Source: Epiperipatus broadwayi (lineage: Eukaryota > Onychophora > Udeonychophora > Euonychophora > Peripatidae). Taken from it: 64,000 bases of DNA. Below the pieces are notes generated by a model. The model was given only the letters and a program-made list of their open reading frames with translations. It ran no database searches and was not told the origin of the DNA. The position numbers and the translations under genes were made by a program. The stretch covers positions 305,136 through 369,135 of the forward strand of contig JAQFVV010000570.1 in NCBI GenBank assembly GCA_028023455.1, in the 5' to 3' direction. Positions 12,401 to 24,999 of this stretch are shown here, in pieces (position 1 is the stretch's first letter; each line of letters opens with the position of its first letter).

Positions 12401-14773
12401 TTGTACAGAATAACAAAAAAAAAAAAAAAGCAATTTTCTTAGATGAAAAAATAAAAATTTGTAACTGACAAATTTATTTTGGGAAAAATCAACATTTACA
12501 ATTTACTGTATTTTTTCTCTCACTTTTTTCAAAACTAAATAAGAAATTTAAAAGACAAATAATAATAAAAATTATAAACAAACCTATCAATTACAAGTAG
12601 TAAGAGGTAGTTTGAAATTATACATTTAATTTATAAACTAATTTGTAACTCAATATTAGATACTATTATGAGAAATTAAAATAATTCTTGAAAACTTATA
12701 ATTTACCATATCCCCCCCCCTTAACAAAATAAGAAATTGAAAAGATAAGTAATACTAGCAGTTCGAATCAAGGCTATCAATGAAAAGTAATGAAGTTTTA
12801 TATTACACATTGGATTTATAAATTACATAATATTGTGATAAATCACTTTTCCAAATTAAAAAAAAATCTTAAATTTATCACTTAGTTATTCTATAATTGT
12901 TTCATGATGTTAAAATAGTGTTTAAAAATTCAACTAAATATGAAATGGAATGTAGATACCCAAGTACATCAGAACCAAATTTATATTGTATTCTTTATTA
13001 ATGATATTTATGGAAAACACTTATTGTTTTATTGTCAGTGTTTGATACATTTTTCTAATATTTGAACATTTTATTGTTTCAGATTACTTTCATTTTTTGA
13101 AGTAATAATTATGGATATAACTTTTATTTTCATGGTCATTCATCATAATAAACATTTAAAATTTTATACATATAAAAAATATTTTTTCAGTTTTTAAATT
13201 ATTTACTTAAGGGTGTAAGATATTTAAGCAAAATTCTCTCTAAATGTATTCTAGATAGTAACTGAGTGATTCTGAGTTCTGTATTTTTATTAGAAATGTA
13301 ATGTTTAGTATATTATTAAATAATAAAGACTTAGATCTATTCATTTTGACAATACTAAATATTTTTTCATATTTATTGTTAATGTGGATAATCAAAATGG
13401 TTAGAATAATTCTAATAATTTATTATACTTAATAAATTATAACTTTTTTTTTTTTGTTTATGTTTCTTAATGTGACTTTAAAATTAAGGTGTAACAATGA
13501 ATTAAATTAATAGAGTGGCAAGAAATGACAAACTATAATTGAAGATGATAAAATTGTTTTGCATGGCCATTGTACTCTATTGCCTAATTATTCTATTTGA
13601 TGTCAGCCAAAACTACAGTTTCAGCTGCTTAAGATTCTTTATATTTAAAAACAATTGCACTATATCTTTACATATTCATACAATAACTTTATTTTATCTA
13701 CATATACATATGTTTTTATTATTATTTATAATATATATTAAATGCATGCTCATTTTTTAATAAAATTAAAAAACTAAAAACATTTGAAATGTATATGTAA
13801 ATTATATAATACACATATATAAACATTAAACATATTTATATATTCACAGAGTATATTATAATTTATTATTATTAACTAATATATTACTTTAATGCATAAA
13901 TGATTGATAAAAATATATATAAATATATTGAATAAAAATATTTAAATAATAAAAATAACAAAGAAAAATAAATGGTATTTATGAAGTAAAATGTAAAAAA
14001 TAAAAATGAGAAAATATAATAAATGTGTATATAGGAGAAAAATGATAAAAATATCTCTAATATATATATAGAAAAGCATATATATATTAATATTCAATCA
14101 GATTAAACAAGGAATTATAAAAATACAATCTACATTGAAACCCTTTGTGTGATTCAGGCTAAAACAACAACTAAACATCAATCTAAAAAATGAATACATA
14201 ATTTGTATAAGTAAATCAATTATAATAACCTTACTAATATAATATGAAAAATTTATCCTTCCTAAATAATTTATTGAAATGATTGGTCAACTTTCTAAAA
14301 CCAAGGATTGTCCATTCAAAAATAATGTCAACAATGCACAATTCAAAATAAAAGAACAAATATCAGGCATATATTAATAAACATATTCTAATAATGTTAA
14401 AAAAAAATCTAAAGTCATGAAACATGTTCAAACAAATAACAATAAGAGTCAAATAAAAGAAATATTTCAAGGCAAAAAATTTCATAGGAAATTAAAAATT
14501 CAAAAAAATACACAGTTCTAACTTGTTACTTCATACGATTTAGAATCTACAAACTCATTGACTATTTTGTAATCACATCTTTATGTAAACATTTCAATCA
14601 TATATATGTAAATGATATAATCTTCCCATATATAAGTTTTACATTAATAAATAGTCAAATCAATAAATTACAAACTTTAATGATTTAACTTCTATCATAA
14701 TAAAGGATTTTAATTTCAATTTTTTTTTTTTGGAATCTTGCTAAAAATATTAAAGTATTTTTGAAGCTCTATG
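9430..14773. other. AT-rich noncoding stretch
   Basis: About 5.3 kb with no gene-like frame, RNA gene or recognisable element. It includes A and T homopolymers, short AT repeats and a C9 run at 12712-12720. The small open frames (12058-12312, 13539-13760) have A/T-driven codon content and no motif. Confidence 0.5.
12712..12720. repeat. C9 homopolymer
   Basis: Nine consecutive C residues in otherwise A/T-rich DNA. One of five poly(C)/poly(G) tracts in the window. Confidence 0.9.
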
Positions 14774-14781
14774 CATTAAAG

Positions 14782-15217
14782 CAGAGCTGTCCAAAACATG
14801 GCCTGCAGGCTTTGTGTAGCCCACAAAAGGAGTTTGTGCAGCCCATTTAGAGATTTTTGTTTTTCCAATGAAAAAATAAAATAACAATTTGAATTGAATC
14901 TTTATTAGATATTTTAATTATATTATTCATTGATAAACTTAATGTTGATATTATTAGCTGATATTTTTTGCATCACTGTGTAACCACATACATATTTTTT
15001 AAATGCACGATGTGTCAAAGAAATGGCCTTACACTATACGCACTTTCACAGCAAACATGTTCACTATTTGTATGCAGTTATTCTGTTCAGTTATAATTCA
15101 TCTGTAACTAACAACAGAACTCTCCAATAATTTTATTGTGTTTATTATTTTTGATGCAGCCTTTAGGTAATTTTTTTTTAATGCAGCCTTTGAATTATTT
15201 AAGATTGGATTGTCTTT
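14782..15217. mobile_element. hAT-like non-autonomous transposon remnant
   Basis: The left end, CAGAGCTGTCCAAA followed by a G+C-rich ATGGCCTGCAGGC, has the look of a hAT-family terminal inverted repeat. The right end, TTTAAGATTGGATTGTCTTT, is an imperfect inverted counterpart. The flanking octamers CATTAAAG (14774-14781) and CATTAATA (15218-15225) agree at 6 of 8 positions, as expected for a decayed 8-bp hAT duplication. Two GCAGCCTTT motifs lie near the right end. No transposase frame; about 436 bp. Confidence 0.5.
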
Positions 15218-15225
15218 CATTAATA

Positions 15226-18200
15226 GATAGAAAAGTAGTTCAAGTAATCCTAAAAATACAAGAAGCAATTATATATATAAAGGAATTAAAATTTTACAAC
15301 TATTATGCCATTTAGACAACTTTTAAAACAGCTTTTGATTGAGTAAATTTAGAAATAACTAACTAAAAATGGATTTTTAATATATTACAAACATAATAGC
15401 ATAATAGAAGCACAAATCTATAGCAGTATTTGAAGCTATTTGCATAAATTAGCATTATCAATGGCTGCACTGTTATCTACTGTTTACATATAACTGATTA
15501 ATAATAACAAAAGATCAAACAATACAAGGATTATATATATCATGGAATATCATTCATCATGATATCTTTATAATATTTCAAAACTTATCCTATTTGAGTG
15601 CATTCATGGCTTTTTGAAAATTTTCAATTACAGAAGAATGCAACTATCTACATCAGTAGCCTATAGAAGGAAATGTATTCTCAATTCCAAGTAGCACCTA
15701 ATTACTTACTAGATATCCACTCTATTAATCAAAAACAGCAATTAATAAAAACATAAACATGATACCAATGATAAAATTATAAACAAATACTATTAAATTT
15801 AACCATACAAACTGTATCAAATTACTAGAACTAAAAAAATTAATTTATTAAAAATATTATTACAAAATTAACTTTATTCCAAAAAAATGTGTTTTGGGGT
15901 AACACTTCCAAATACTATCACAGTTCTTTCCATCCTCTATAGCTATAAATAAAAAATCCTAATTTGAAGTCAGTAGTACAATATATAGTGTATATCAAAG
16001 CTAAGATATGCTGAATTGTATTAAAACCAACAAGAGTTTAATCCTCCACTACTCCATACCACTAATTAAAATTATAATGATGATTTTCAAGCAGAGACAT
16101 TCATTCTTCAGTGAATTAATGGAGCATATAAGGATCTCAAAAAGAAAACCAATTTCAATGATTTAAACATTCAGAATTATAAAATGTAAAAAACTATTAT
16201 TTAGAGAGAAAACTCTTGAATAAGCATTTCAATAATTCATAATATAAAAAACTTTCAAAATATTTACATTATGCAATCATTCCTGAAATTTATGTTAACT
16301 CTTACATGCATTCTTCCAACAAAGAAATACTTGAAAGAATGATATCACATGAATTTAAATCCTATATGTACATGATTCAAAAAGAAAAAATAATATTACA
16401 TTTATTTGAAATCTAAAATCATACATAAATTTAAGAATCTGATATTAAAATATTAAAAAAATGTTTAATCTCTACAATAGTCTGGTTATTATATAGACAA
16501 TAAAATCAATTTGGAACTTAAGATATGATTAAATATTTTACAATAAAAAGTATAATTTAAAAAAATAATCAATGAAGATTGGAAAAAAAAAATTTCTGAT
16601 AACTTAAAAGTTCCCTCTCTACACTCATCTTCTGAACTATCAACTATTCTATCTGTGAATTATAATACCAAGATATATATGCCATCTAATAAAAAAGTAT
16701 CATACAAATAAAATATTATAATTAAATATGAATATAATTAACATTACTTAATAAAAAGTGGAACATTAAATTAACTACCTTTCAAGATTATTTATATTCT
16801 GATTGTGAATTTATTTCTTTGTCTTAATTTTTTTTTTTTTTAAAAAAAAGCCTTTTTAAACAAATATTGTTCTTAAGAAATAGAATTTTAACTTATTAAC
16901 ATTAAATTAATGTAAATTAATCATTAAAAAAAAGAGAAATTAGTTTACAATGTTGCTATAAAATATTTCAAAACATATAGAAAGTTTTTTCTTTTGAGAT
17001 ATGAACTCTTCAAACTTCCAATAACAATTTCACTGTTATTGCTCAGTGATTGATCATTAATATCATAGTTCAATATTTTAGAACATTCATTTGTTTTAAT
17101 TAACCACTGAAGTTTTAGCAGTGTTTTAAAATATGGAAGTGATGATATAAATAAGAAAATATATTCTAATCAATCTATCTTCACATATACTATTTTATTC
17201 TTCTATATTATAAAGATTGTTTTTAATTAATTAAAGTAGTTTTTTTCATTGTGTGACTGCAATAAATTTGTGCAGCAAGACTGACTAGTAAGTTTTGCAG
17301 GCTAATTAAAATCACAACATACACACACAGGAAAATGTGAAATAATTAATTTGCTTTTATTAAATAATGATGTAAAAGCTTTTAATAATTTGCCTAAATT
17401 TGAAGAGTATCACAAATATACATAGCTAATTACAAAGGACATCCTTTTTAAATATAAACATTATTCCTTTGAAATTCTTACTTAAAGAAAATTGATTACT
17501 GGAATCTACTTATTTCAACTTTTGAATATAATATGTTGAGAATTTCTCTGGATTCTTGAATTTTTGGAGGATCTTTTCTTGATTTTTTCTGGTATATTAT
17601 TCTTTCAGAAGAACTGTTATTTCATGTAATTTTATTATTTATTTATATAGTGGAATTTTCCTTTCAATGACAATTCAATTCTAATGAGTTTCTTTAATTA
17701 ATACTTCCTGTCACATGACAGTCAATTACAGGAAAATTGACGCTATGTATGACCCATAGGCAGTATTTCAGACAATATATATTATATTACTGGCAAAAAT
17801 ACTAGATTCCATATTGTCATAGTATAAAAAGATAATAATGATACTTATAATCTTTTAGATCAGTGATTTTAGATATTTTCAATGACTTTTTTTTTTATAA
17901 TTGATGCTTCTCGATCCTTTTGGATATGAATAATTAAAGCTGAACTCAGTAAAACCAAACATAAATTCCAACAAATTCCTTTCATATTCCCACTAAATTT
18001 GATTTTCCATTTTTGCTTATTGTTTTTATTTTTACATTCATAGTTAATTCTCTTAAGATATATCATTTAATATATATATTTTTTTCAAGCAAAAAATAGT
18101 TTTTTTTTTATGCGATCAGATCTTAATTTCAAGTGGAAATCTTGGGAGTATAGCATTTGAAAAATGTAAAAACATTCAATATTAAAATAAATTCTATTGA

Positions 18201-18696
18201 ATAATCCTTTTATTTGTACATAAACAACATCTCTTCGTCTTATTGTAATTAATTTTGCTGTTTGTTTTTTTTTTTTGCATGTAAAATCATTAAAATTTAT
18301 TTCATAGTCGCTTGTGAATTTCAAATTTTAGAAATTGCGTTCTCAATTTAAAATCAAAACTGTCAAAAGCACTCACATATTTTTATTCATTTATCTTTTA
18401 CAATTCATTTTTTTAAGAGCATGTTTATAATTTTTCCCTCCTGGTTTTGTGATCCACTACTATATATATTATTAAACTGTAGTCGCTATGTCAGATTTAA
18501 ATAAATAAATAATCATAATGGTTAATCACTCTAGTGAAAGACTGAGCATTTAATAGTTCTATTTAGTTACGTATTGTAAATATTCTTTTTTTTTCAATTT
18601 ATATTATTCAGTTACAATCGTAAACCTATTTGAATTAATAAATAATTTTAAATTTTTTTTTATCTTCTGGAAGCTTTCACTAAGTAATGTAGAGAG
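15226..18696. other. AT-rich noncoding stretch
   Basis: No recognisable gene or element. The minus-strand frames at 17869-18066 and 18085-18324 are short and lysine/isoleucine-rich, with no motif or clear splice sites. They lie downstream of the Reeler exon on the same strand, so missing exons of that gene may be nearby but I do not see them. Confidence 0.4.
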
Positions 18697-19055
18697 TTTT
18701 TTTTTTTTTTTTTTTTTGAGGTAATCAGCCATTCATTGCCTTTGAGCGTTCCATCTTCGATTTTCGATTGGGATGGACGGTTGAAGAGTTGGAGTGTGGA
18801 GTGGATTGAAGCCTATCCATTAAAGTACAAAGATTGTTTATCTTAATATATATCTGAGCACTTATTGCATATATGTGAGGAGATGATAATCTGGACCAAC
18901 TAATGATTGCCGGTTTAACATGAAATACGTTTATTGTAGATTATTTATCTTTTCGACATACAGTATATATGTTCGTTCAAGCGTATCAGTGTTATGAGAT
19001 AGAGTAGAGAGTGGTGGGTCATGTGAAAGTCTGTGCTCATATACCCTATATATTA
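18697..19055 (-). repeat. Interspersed repeat R1, copy C, with poly(A) end
   Basis: The longest R1 copy. A run of about 20 T (18697-18717) borders its left end, so on the minus strand the unit ends in poly(A), as for a retroposon. Next to it is a G+C-richer piece (GAGCGTTCCATC, GATTGGGATGGACGG) that copy A lacks. The body then follows copy A to TGAAAGTCTGTGCTCATATA. No coding frame and no certain target-site duplication. Confidence 0.6.
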
Positions 19056-19661
19056 ATAATACTTTTTGTTTGTCATATAGTTAAATCAAGCACAAACTCC
19101 CAAATTACAATTGATTAAATAATATCTAGACCAAATGAGCAAAAATTCAGCCTATTTTCAAATTAGCTAATTTTTTAGAATAAAATCTCTATTTATTGCA
19201 TCTTTATTCTCTCTATTAACATCCCAATAATATTTTAAGTACATTATTAATCAAATCTTTACTATTCTCTATAAATTCAATAATGAAAAAATAATTTAAT
19301 CAAATTAATTCACTTCACAAACAGGTTCATTCCACTCTAAAGTTTATTAAACAATTAAATTTAATGAGATTCCCGAATTACCTCTGAATAAATAATACCA
19401 CGCATGGCAATAAAACTCATGAATTTTATAGAAATTATTCTCAGTTCTTTTTTCAAATTGGCTAATATATTTAAGTAATTCTAAACTGCAATTAATTAGC
19501 GATTAAATTTTGTATAATATATATATATTGTTTATAGTATATACTGTATTTGTGATTAGCAGATACTAACTCAAATAATCACAATGATATTATTTTTTTA
19601 TGTTAAAAAGCAAATAATTAAAATTAGTTAATAAAAAAAATAAACTCATATAATTGCTTAC

Positions 19662-19851
19662 CTTGAAATGGTTTTCCAGGTATATATCTATCGGACAAAG
19701 GAACGATCATATAAGGTGGTAATGAATTTTGCGGTTGTGCTCCGTGATGAGGTGTAAGAGAATCACAGCTTTCATCTCCAGCACCGCTGGGATAACTTTC
19801 TATCCATTTCTCAAACATTCCAAAAACGAAAAGCAGAATAAATAATCTCAT
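19662..19851 (-). CDS. Reeler-domain protein, first coding exon
   Basis: The ATG at 19849-19851 opens a 63-codon segment that starts with a signal peptide (Arg, then a Leu/Ile/Phe-rich core, FILLFVFGMF) and runs into YPSGAGDESCDSLTPHHG and PPYMIVP...YIPGKPF. The YPSGA, C, TPxHG and YxPGxP positions are the N-terminal hallmarks of the Reeler domain, found in ferric-chelate reductase 1-like proteins, Reelin, spondins and arthropod defence proteins. The exon ends at a strong donor, CAAG|GTAAGC, in phase 1 (GT at 19660-19661). The product should enter the secretory pathway. The rest of the Reeler domain, and whatever follows it (DOMON and cytochrome b561 in the reductases), must lie at lower coordinates or beyond the window. 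Longer N-terminal reading through TTG at 19878 is unlikely. Confidence 0.8.
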
Positions 19852-19987
19852 CTTTATTGATATAAAAATTAATTGCAATTAATATAATATTCTCAATCCT
19901 TTTTCTGACTTTCTTTTCTTCTTTTTTTTTTTAACTTTACGAAATAAAATGCCAATAATTTCTTATTTACCAATAAAATTATTATTA

Positions 19988-20003
19988 AAAATCACGTGAT
20001 TTT
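19988..20003. promoter_or_regulatory. Perfect palindromic E-box in the Reeler gene promoter
   Basis: AAAATCACGTGATTTT is a perfect 16-bp palindrome with the core TCACGTGA, the preferred site of MITF/TFE-type and related bHLH-zip factors. It lies about 140 bp upstream of the Reeler ATG. Two inverted CCAAT motifs lie between it and the start (near 19951 and 19970). Regulatory use is inferred. Confidence 0.4.
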
Positions 20004-20009
20004 AAAAAT

Positions 20010-21559
20010 CCGAATTTTCCGCCGCAAATGAATGCAGCTATTCTTTTTAAACTAAATTAATAGATAGTTTACCCGAAAATAAAAGAATGACGTTTTTTAA
20101 TTATGATTTTTTAACATAATTTATTACTTTGTAGTATTTTTAGACGGATGTTAAAAAGGAAAGCAATCATCTTTAATTATTTTCCAACTATTTAAGAAAT
20201 GTGTCATGCTCCGAATGTTGCCTATATAACTTAAGACAAAAGAAAACATGGGTAACTGGTTTACAAATAATTAAGAAAAGAAAGCGTGATGATTATTTTT
20301 AATAGAATTTAAGAGAATATTGTATCATAAAAACATTTTTTTTTTTGTATTTATGAAAACTTTTGCTATACTAGTATTTAATGTAACCAACAAAATAGCC
20401 AGGAAATTATTTCATAGTTAATTCCAAACAAACAAGTTATAAAAGTCTGAATTTTATTTCTATATATACGTAAAAAAAAAAAAAATTCGAAATTTAGCAG
20501 AATAAATTACTTTTTTGAAAATTTAAATTAATAGATTAATTAAACAATGCAGTACACTCCAAATCATTAATTAATTCAACATGCAATGATTATTTATTTT
20601 AAATAAGAGCCTTTTTAGTATTCTTTGTGAAAAAATAAAACAATTATTTATATAGCTCACTATAGAACAAAAGTCTTTCCAAACTTCCTTCCGTAAAGAA
20701 GCTGTAAAGGAGAAAATAGATTATTCAGCTGGATATCAACAGGTAGTTCCAATTAGAATGAAAATAAACTAAAATTACAAAAAATAATAAAAAATTTATA
20801 AGAAAACTTGAATGGGGAAAAATAACACGGGCTATCTAAGAAAGACAAGGAACACTATTTGTAAAGATATTAAAAATGGAAACATGCGTGCAAAAGTAAG
20901 AAATAAATTTGCTGAAAAATGCTAATAATACAGATTACACCCAAATAACCACTTAGAATTGAGAGCATTATATCAGAAATTTCATCAGAAACAAAAAAAA
21001 AAATGAATAGAAATACTGTTCAAACTGAAGACTTAATTAAAACTATTCAATGATCTATAGATTAAAAGAAATTAAATTTTATGCCTTCTACATCCACTTC
21101 GTCAAATAATGCCTGTGTTCATTATAACTAAATAACTAAACATACATTATATATCTGGTACAATAAATCTGATAAGCATGATCTAGAGTGTATGCAATTA
21201 GTTAAGGTAGAATCCAATCATTTGTTATTCCAGAGACCAATTTATGATTTAAGAATTTAATATATCAGTGAATGAGAAGTTCAAATGTTAACATATGATT
21301 CCAATCTTCCCATTGTGAATTAAAAAATCAAAGACCAGAGAAAACAAAATGCAGAAAGTGCAAGAAAAAGTTCTGAAAATTGTGCTGAAGTACTTACTGC
21401 TCTCTGAAAGTTAAAAAAACATAATAGATCATTATAATGTTTTAACTGAATGATGAGGTGATTGGTTAAATTATAACATTTTTTTACTTTAGTTCATTTT
21501 ATAATTTATATATATAATTTTCTCTTGTAAACATATATTACAATCTATATGTAACTTTA
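20010..21559. other. Noncoding stretch with faint coding relics
   Basis: Mostly AT-rich. Between 20640 and 21420 the plus strand has a more mixed composition with interrupted peptide-like runs, for example one with CRKCKKKF near 21340. It is too broken to assign. No RNA gene seen. Confidence 0.35.
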
Positions 21560-21563
21560 GAAA

Positions 21564-22330
21564 AGTTCATCATCATCAGCAAACATCAATCCACTGCAGG
21601 ATGAAGGTCTCTCCAAGTTCAATCCATCTTCTCTGATCTTTACATTCTCTTCTCCACATCATTCCCCGCACACTTTCTTATTTCATCCATCCATCTTACA
21701 TGTGGTCTCTTTCTGGGTCTTTTACAATCTCTTGGGAAACCAGTTTAAGATTTCAATTGTCCATCTACTATTATCTCTTCTAGTAATATGTCCAACCCTA
21801 CTTCACTTGTCTTTTAATTTTTTCAATGAGGTCAGTAACACCTGTTTGATCTTTTCCCCATATATTGGGTTTTCGATTTCTTCTTGTTATTCCCAACATG
21901 CATCTCTCCATACTTCTTTGAGTAGTCTGAAGTCTCTGTATTGCTCTTCTATTAAGTGTCCAAGTCTCAGATGCCTAAGTAAGAAATGGTAAAACACATT
22001 TATTAAAAACCTTCCTTTTTCAAACACAGGCATATTTTCTTTTAGTATCGAGTTATTTCTACCAAAAGCACTCCAACCAAGTTTAATTCTATGATTAATT
22101 TTATCCATTATGTTTCCATCTGTATTAATAATCTGAACAAGGTATTTGCACCTGTTAACTTCTTCTAACTCATCGTAATCAATTTTATTTTCATATTTTG
22201 AGAAAATCCATTAAACATTACTTTAGTGTTTTTAATATTTATCTTTCATCTGATAACTCCTGCAACATTTCCTGAAGCTCTAAAGCATTATTTTCAAAAA
22301 CAACTACATCATTTGCAAAATCTAAATGAC
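21564..22330 (-). pseudogene. RTE ORF, RT palm remainder and C-terminal region
   Basis: Directly after the RT block the minus strand reads DFANDVVVF (22308-22325). RTE elements have FADD here, so the first catalytic aspartate of the palm has become asparagine. A frame at 21887-22108 follows with NHRIKLGWSAFG and RFLINVFYHFLL, the pattern after the thumb in RTE proteins. The last part, near 21600-21720, retains the RRWIELGE-like C-terminal motif in broken frames. Inactive. Confidence 0.7.
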
Positions 22331-22331
22331 T

Positions 22332-22730
22332 TTAATAATCTCCATTTACTTTCACTTCTTTAGCTTCCCATTTTAATCCACAAAATACTTTTTGCAGCTC
22401 TGCTGTAAAAAGTTTTGGAGATATGGAGTCACCCTTCTTAATGTTGACTTTCCCAGTTTCATTATGTGATCTAATTATTGCTGGTGCATTTTTATAAATA
22501 TTCTTTAAAATATGACAATATTCTGGATCTATATCTTGATGATCCAATGCTTTAATCACTGAAGAAATGTTTATAGATTCAAATGCATTTTCATACTCTA
22601 CAAATCCAAAGCATAATGGCAACTCATATTTATTTGTCCTTTCTATAACTTCTCCCAATACCTGGATATGATCTACTGTACTAAAACCACTTTTAAATCC
22701 AGCTTGTTCTCTTGGTTGGTCGAAATCCAA
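22332..22730 (-). pseudogene. RTE reverse transcriptase block
   Basis: A 132-codon piece with DQPREQAGFKSGFSTVDHI, then LCFGFVEYENAFESI and KGDSISPKLFTAELQKVF. These are RT blocks of the RTE clade: QAGFR..STTDHI, the first catalytic region FVDYEKAFDS, and the KGVRQGDTLSPKLF block. Two key positions are altered. The catalytic Asp in block A reads Glu (FVEYENAFES), and the RQGD motif is shortened to KGDS. The frame upstream, near 22740, is broken. Confidence 0.85.
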
Positions 22731-23109
22731 TGTTCTCTAATAAAACAAATTGTAATTATCTTGGTAAAAATTTTGTATAAAACTGATAGCAGTCTGATAG
22801 GTCTGTAATTTCTAATATTTTCTTTATCACCTTTTTAAAATATTAATACTGCAGTCTTCCAATCATCTGGTACATCTTTATCATTTAGATATTTGCTATA
22901 TAACTTTGCAAAAAAATTTCTATTTCTTCATTTGCTCTTTTTAATATATCAATTATAATTCCGTCATTAGCTGGAACATTTCCTTTTTTCATACATTTAA
23001 TTGCATGTCTCACTTCTTCATTTAAAATTCTGGGCAATTCAGAAGATGTAATAGATATAGGAGGTACTTGTTCTTTATTACTATATAATTCTTGATAAAA
23101 ATCTTGTAT

Positions 23110-23691
23110 TTATTTCATGATGTCATCTCTCTTTTTAGTAATAATTCTATCTTTTTTTCTTATTGCAGATGTAAATTTCCTACCAATACCAAAATGTTGT
23201 TTTACACTCTTGAGACTTTTATTCTCTTCTACAGTTTTCCTTGCTAGTTCACAGTTATGCTTTCTTATATCATTTTCAACTTTTTTCTGCACCATTTTAC
23301 AAAATTCAAGATTTTCAATCCTTTTTAATGCATCATTTTTGTATATCTTCATGTTCCTTCTTTTCTTCATAAATTCTCTTGTCTCAGTAGAAATTTTATT
23401 GGTCAATTGCTGCTTTTTTCTACCAACTATCTTTGTTGCAGTTTTTAAAAGTGTATAAATTATTTTCATATTAATTTCATTTAAATCTGAATCATGTTCA
23501 AAATCTACTAATACTTGAAACCGATTTGTAAGTTCTAATTTAAATTTATTAGAATGTTTCTGAAGATTAGAAATCTCAACTGTAAATATTGTTTTTTTAA
23601 ATAATTTTTGTCTTTTTAGTTTTGCATTAATACGTATCTTACATCTTACTAATTGATGATCACTTCCTTGTGTTAAATTTATTAAGAACAT
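23110..23691 (-). pseudogene. RTE endonuclease end and linker region
   Basis: A 193-codon open piece starting near GSDHQLVRCKIRI. SDH is the last catalytic motif of the apurinic-type endonuclease (SDHxxV), so the piece spans the endonuclease C-terminus and the Lys/Glu-rich linker before the RT. The first residues precede the motif in frame only briefly; the upstream frame is broken around 23700. Confidence 0.7.
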
Positions 23692-23699
23692 TACAATCT

Positions 23700-24422
23700 T
23701 GAAATATGTATTTTCTGTTAGTCAAAATATAATCCAATTCTGCTGTACCTTCATTTGGATGCTTCCATGTCCACTTCCTTTTAACATTTTTCTAAAAAAA
23801 AAAATTCATAATATAAAGATTTTCTTTTTCTGCAAACTCGACAAGGTTATGTCCTCTCTCATTTCTATTACCATAACCAAAATTACCTACAGCACTTTAA
23901 TCTTTAATTTGTTGACCAATTCTAGCATTAAAGTCTCCCATAACAATTTTAAAATGTTGTTTACTCTTATCAAAAGCCTTTTGTAGATCCATATAAAAAT
24001 ATTCTACTACTTCATCACTATGAGAACTTGTTGGGGCATAAACTTGAATTATCTGCATTTGGTATTTGCTATTAAGTTATATAACTAATCTTGCCACTCT
24101 ATTCGATACACCATCAATCTCCACAATGTTGTTCTTCATTGTTCTTCCACTTTTTATTTATAATGAATCCTACTCCACTTGTATTTCCAATATTTGTGCC
24201 TTTAAAATAGAGTATATGTCCACTTTTTAAATCAATTGTCTCTTCACCTTTTCTTCTAACTTCACAAAGTTCAATAATTTCCCATTTAATATAAGACAGT
24301 TCTTCTAATTTTTGAAATCTTTCTTCACTTGAAAGTGATCTGCAGTTGTAAGTACCTAAATAAAAAGTCATCATCAAATGGCAACCTGGTTCTGCAATTA
24401 AGAGATTCTTAGCATCCTCCAT
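23700..24422 (-). pseudogene. RTE endonuclease N-terminal part
   Basis: The frame at 24114-24422 contains YLGTYNCRSLSSEE (the usual first motif, TxNxR), IKWEIIELCEVRRKG (catalytic Glu region), and GVGFIINKKWKNN. It is followed by shifted frames through 23700, where relics such as NARIGQQIKD can be read around 23910-23930. This is an apurinic/apyrimidinic endonuclease-like domain of an RTE protein, broken by several indels. Confidence 0.75.
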
Positions 24423-24561
24423 CTTCAGCCACCATCTACTGCCTTGGCCTTGGTTGGTGACTTTACAGTCTCCTGGGAATAAAGGTCATAATTGATTTTT
24501 GTCTGTCATAATTGTATATATTTATTGGAAAAATATTTATCATTTACACAAACATTAATTC

Positions 24562-24980
24562 TGCCTTATCAGTCAACTGAGAAAAAAGACCATGGTGTTT
24601 CTTTATCTTAAACTCAGAGGTAAAAAGCCAATAAACTTCACCATGCTGGCTAATGTATGTTGGTGAGCAACCCATCCATGTTCATATACTATATGAATAA
24701 TCACATAATAATAACAGCTGCAATGACAAGAACGTATGAATGAACATTAGCAATTTTCCCTACTCATTTATTCTGCCTTATCAGGCAACTGAGAAGACCA
24801 TGGTATTTCTTGATCTTAAACTCAGAAGTAAAAAGCCAGTAAACTCACCACACTGGCTGATGCATGTTGGTGAGCAGCACACCCATGTTCATATACTATA
24901 TGAATAATCACATAGCAATAATAGCTGCAATGACAAGAACATTTGAGTGGACAATAGGAATTTGTCCTACTTGTTTCCTT
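24562..24980. repeat. Tandem duplication of ~207 bp upstream of the RTE 5' side
   Basis: TTCTGCCTTATCAG... at 24562 recurs at 24769. Both units share GACCATGGT, CTTAAACTCAGA, TGTTGGTGAGCA, CATGTTCATATACTATATG and GCTGCAATGACAAGAAC. The units begin about 80 bp beyond the recognisable 5' side of the RTE element, so they may be its tandem 5' UTR/promoter units. An independent local duplication is also possible. Confidence 0.7.
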
Positions 24981-24999
24981 TAAGGCCTCCAGGAGGAAT

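Larger units (their letters stand above)
21560..24480 (-). mobile_element. RTE-type non-LTR retrotransposon, decayed
   Basis: A LINE on the minus strand, about 2.9 kb: endonuclease pieces at the right, linker, reverse transcriptase, then the C-terminal part at the left. The 3' terminus on the minus strand ends in a short TGATGATGATGA tail, the kind of 3' simple repeat RTE elements carry instead of poly(A). Several frameshifts and stops break the single ORF. A 5'-truncated relative at 31882-32060 shares its 3' end. I found no clear target-site duplication for this copy. Confidence 0.85.

Noticed and set aside
21702-21992. 96-codon plus-strand frame, and similar plus-strand frames over 23117-23458 and 23699-23986
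   Set aside because: Antisense to the RTE ORF pieces; no motif of their own.
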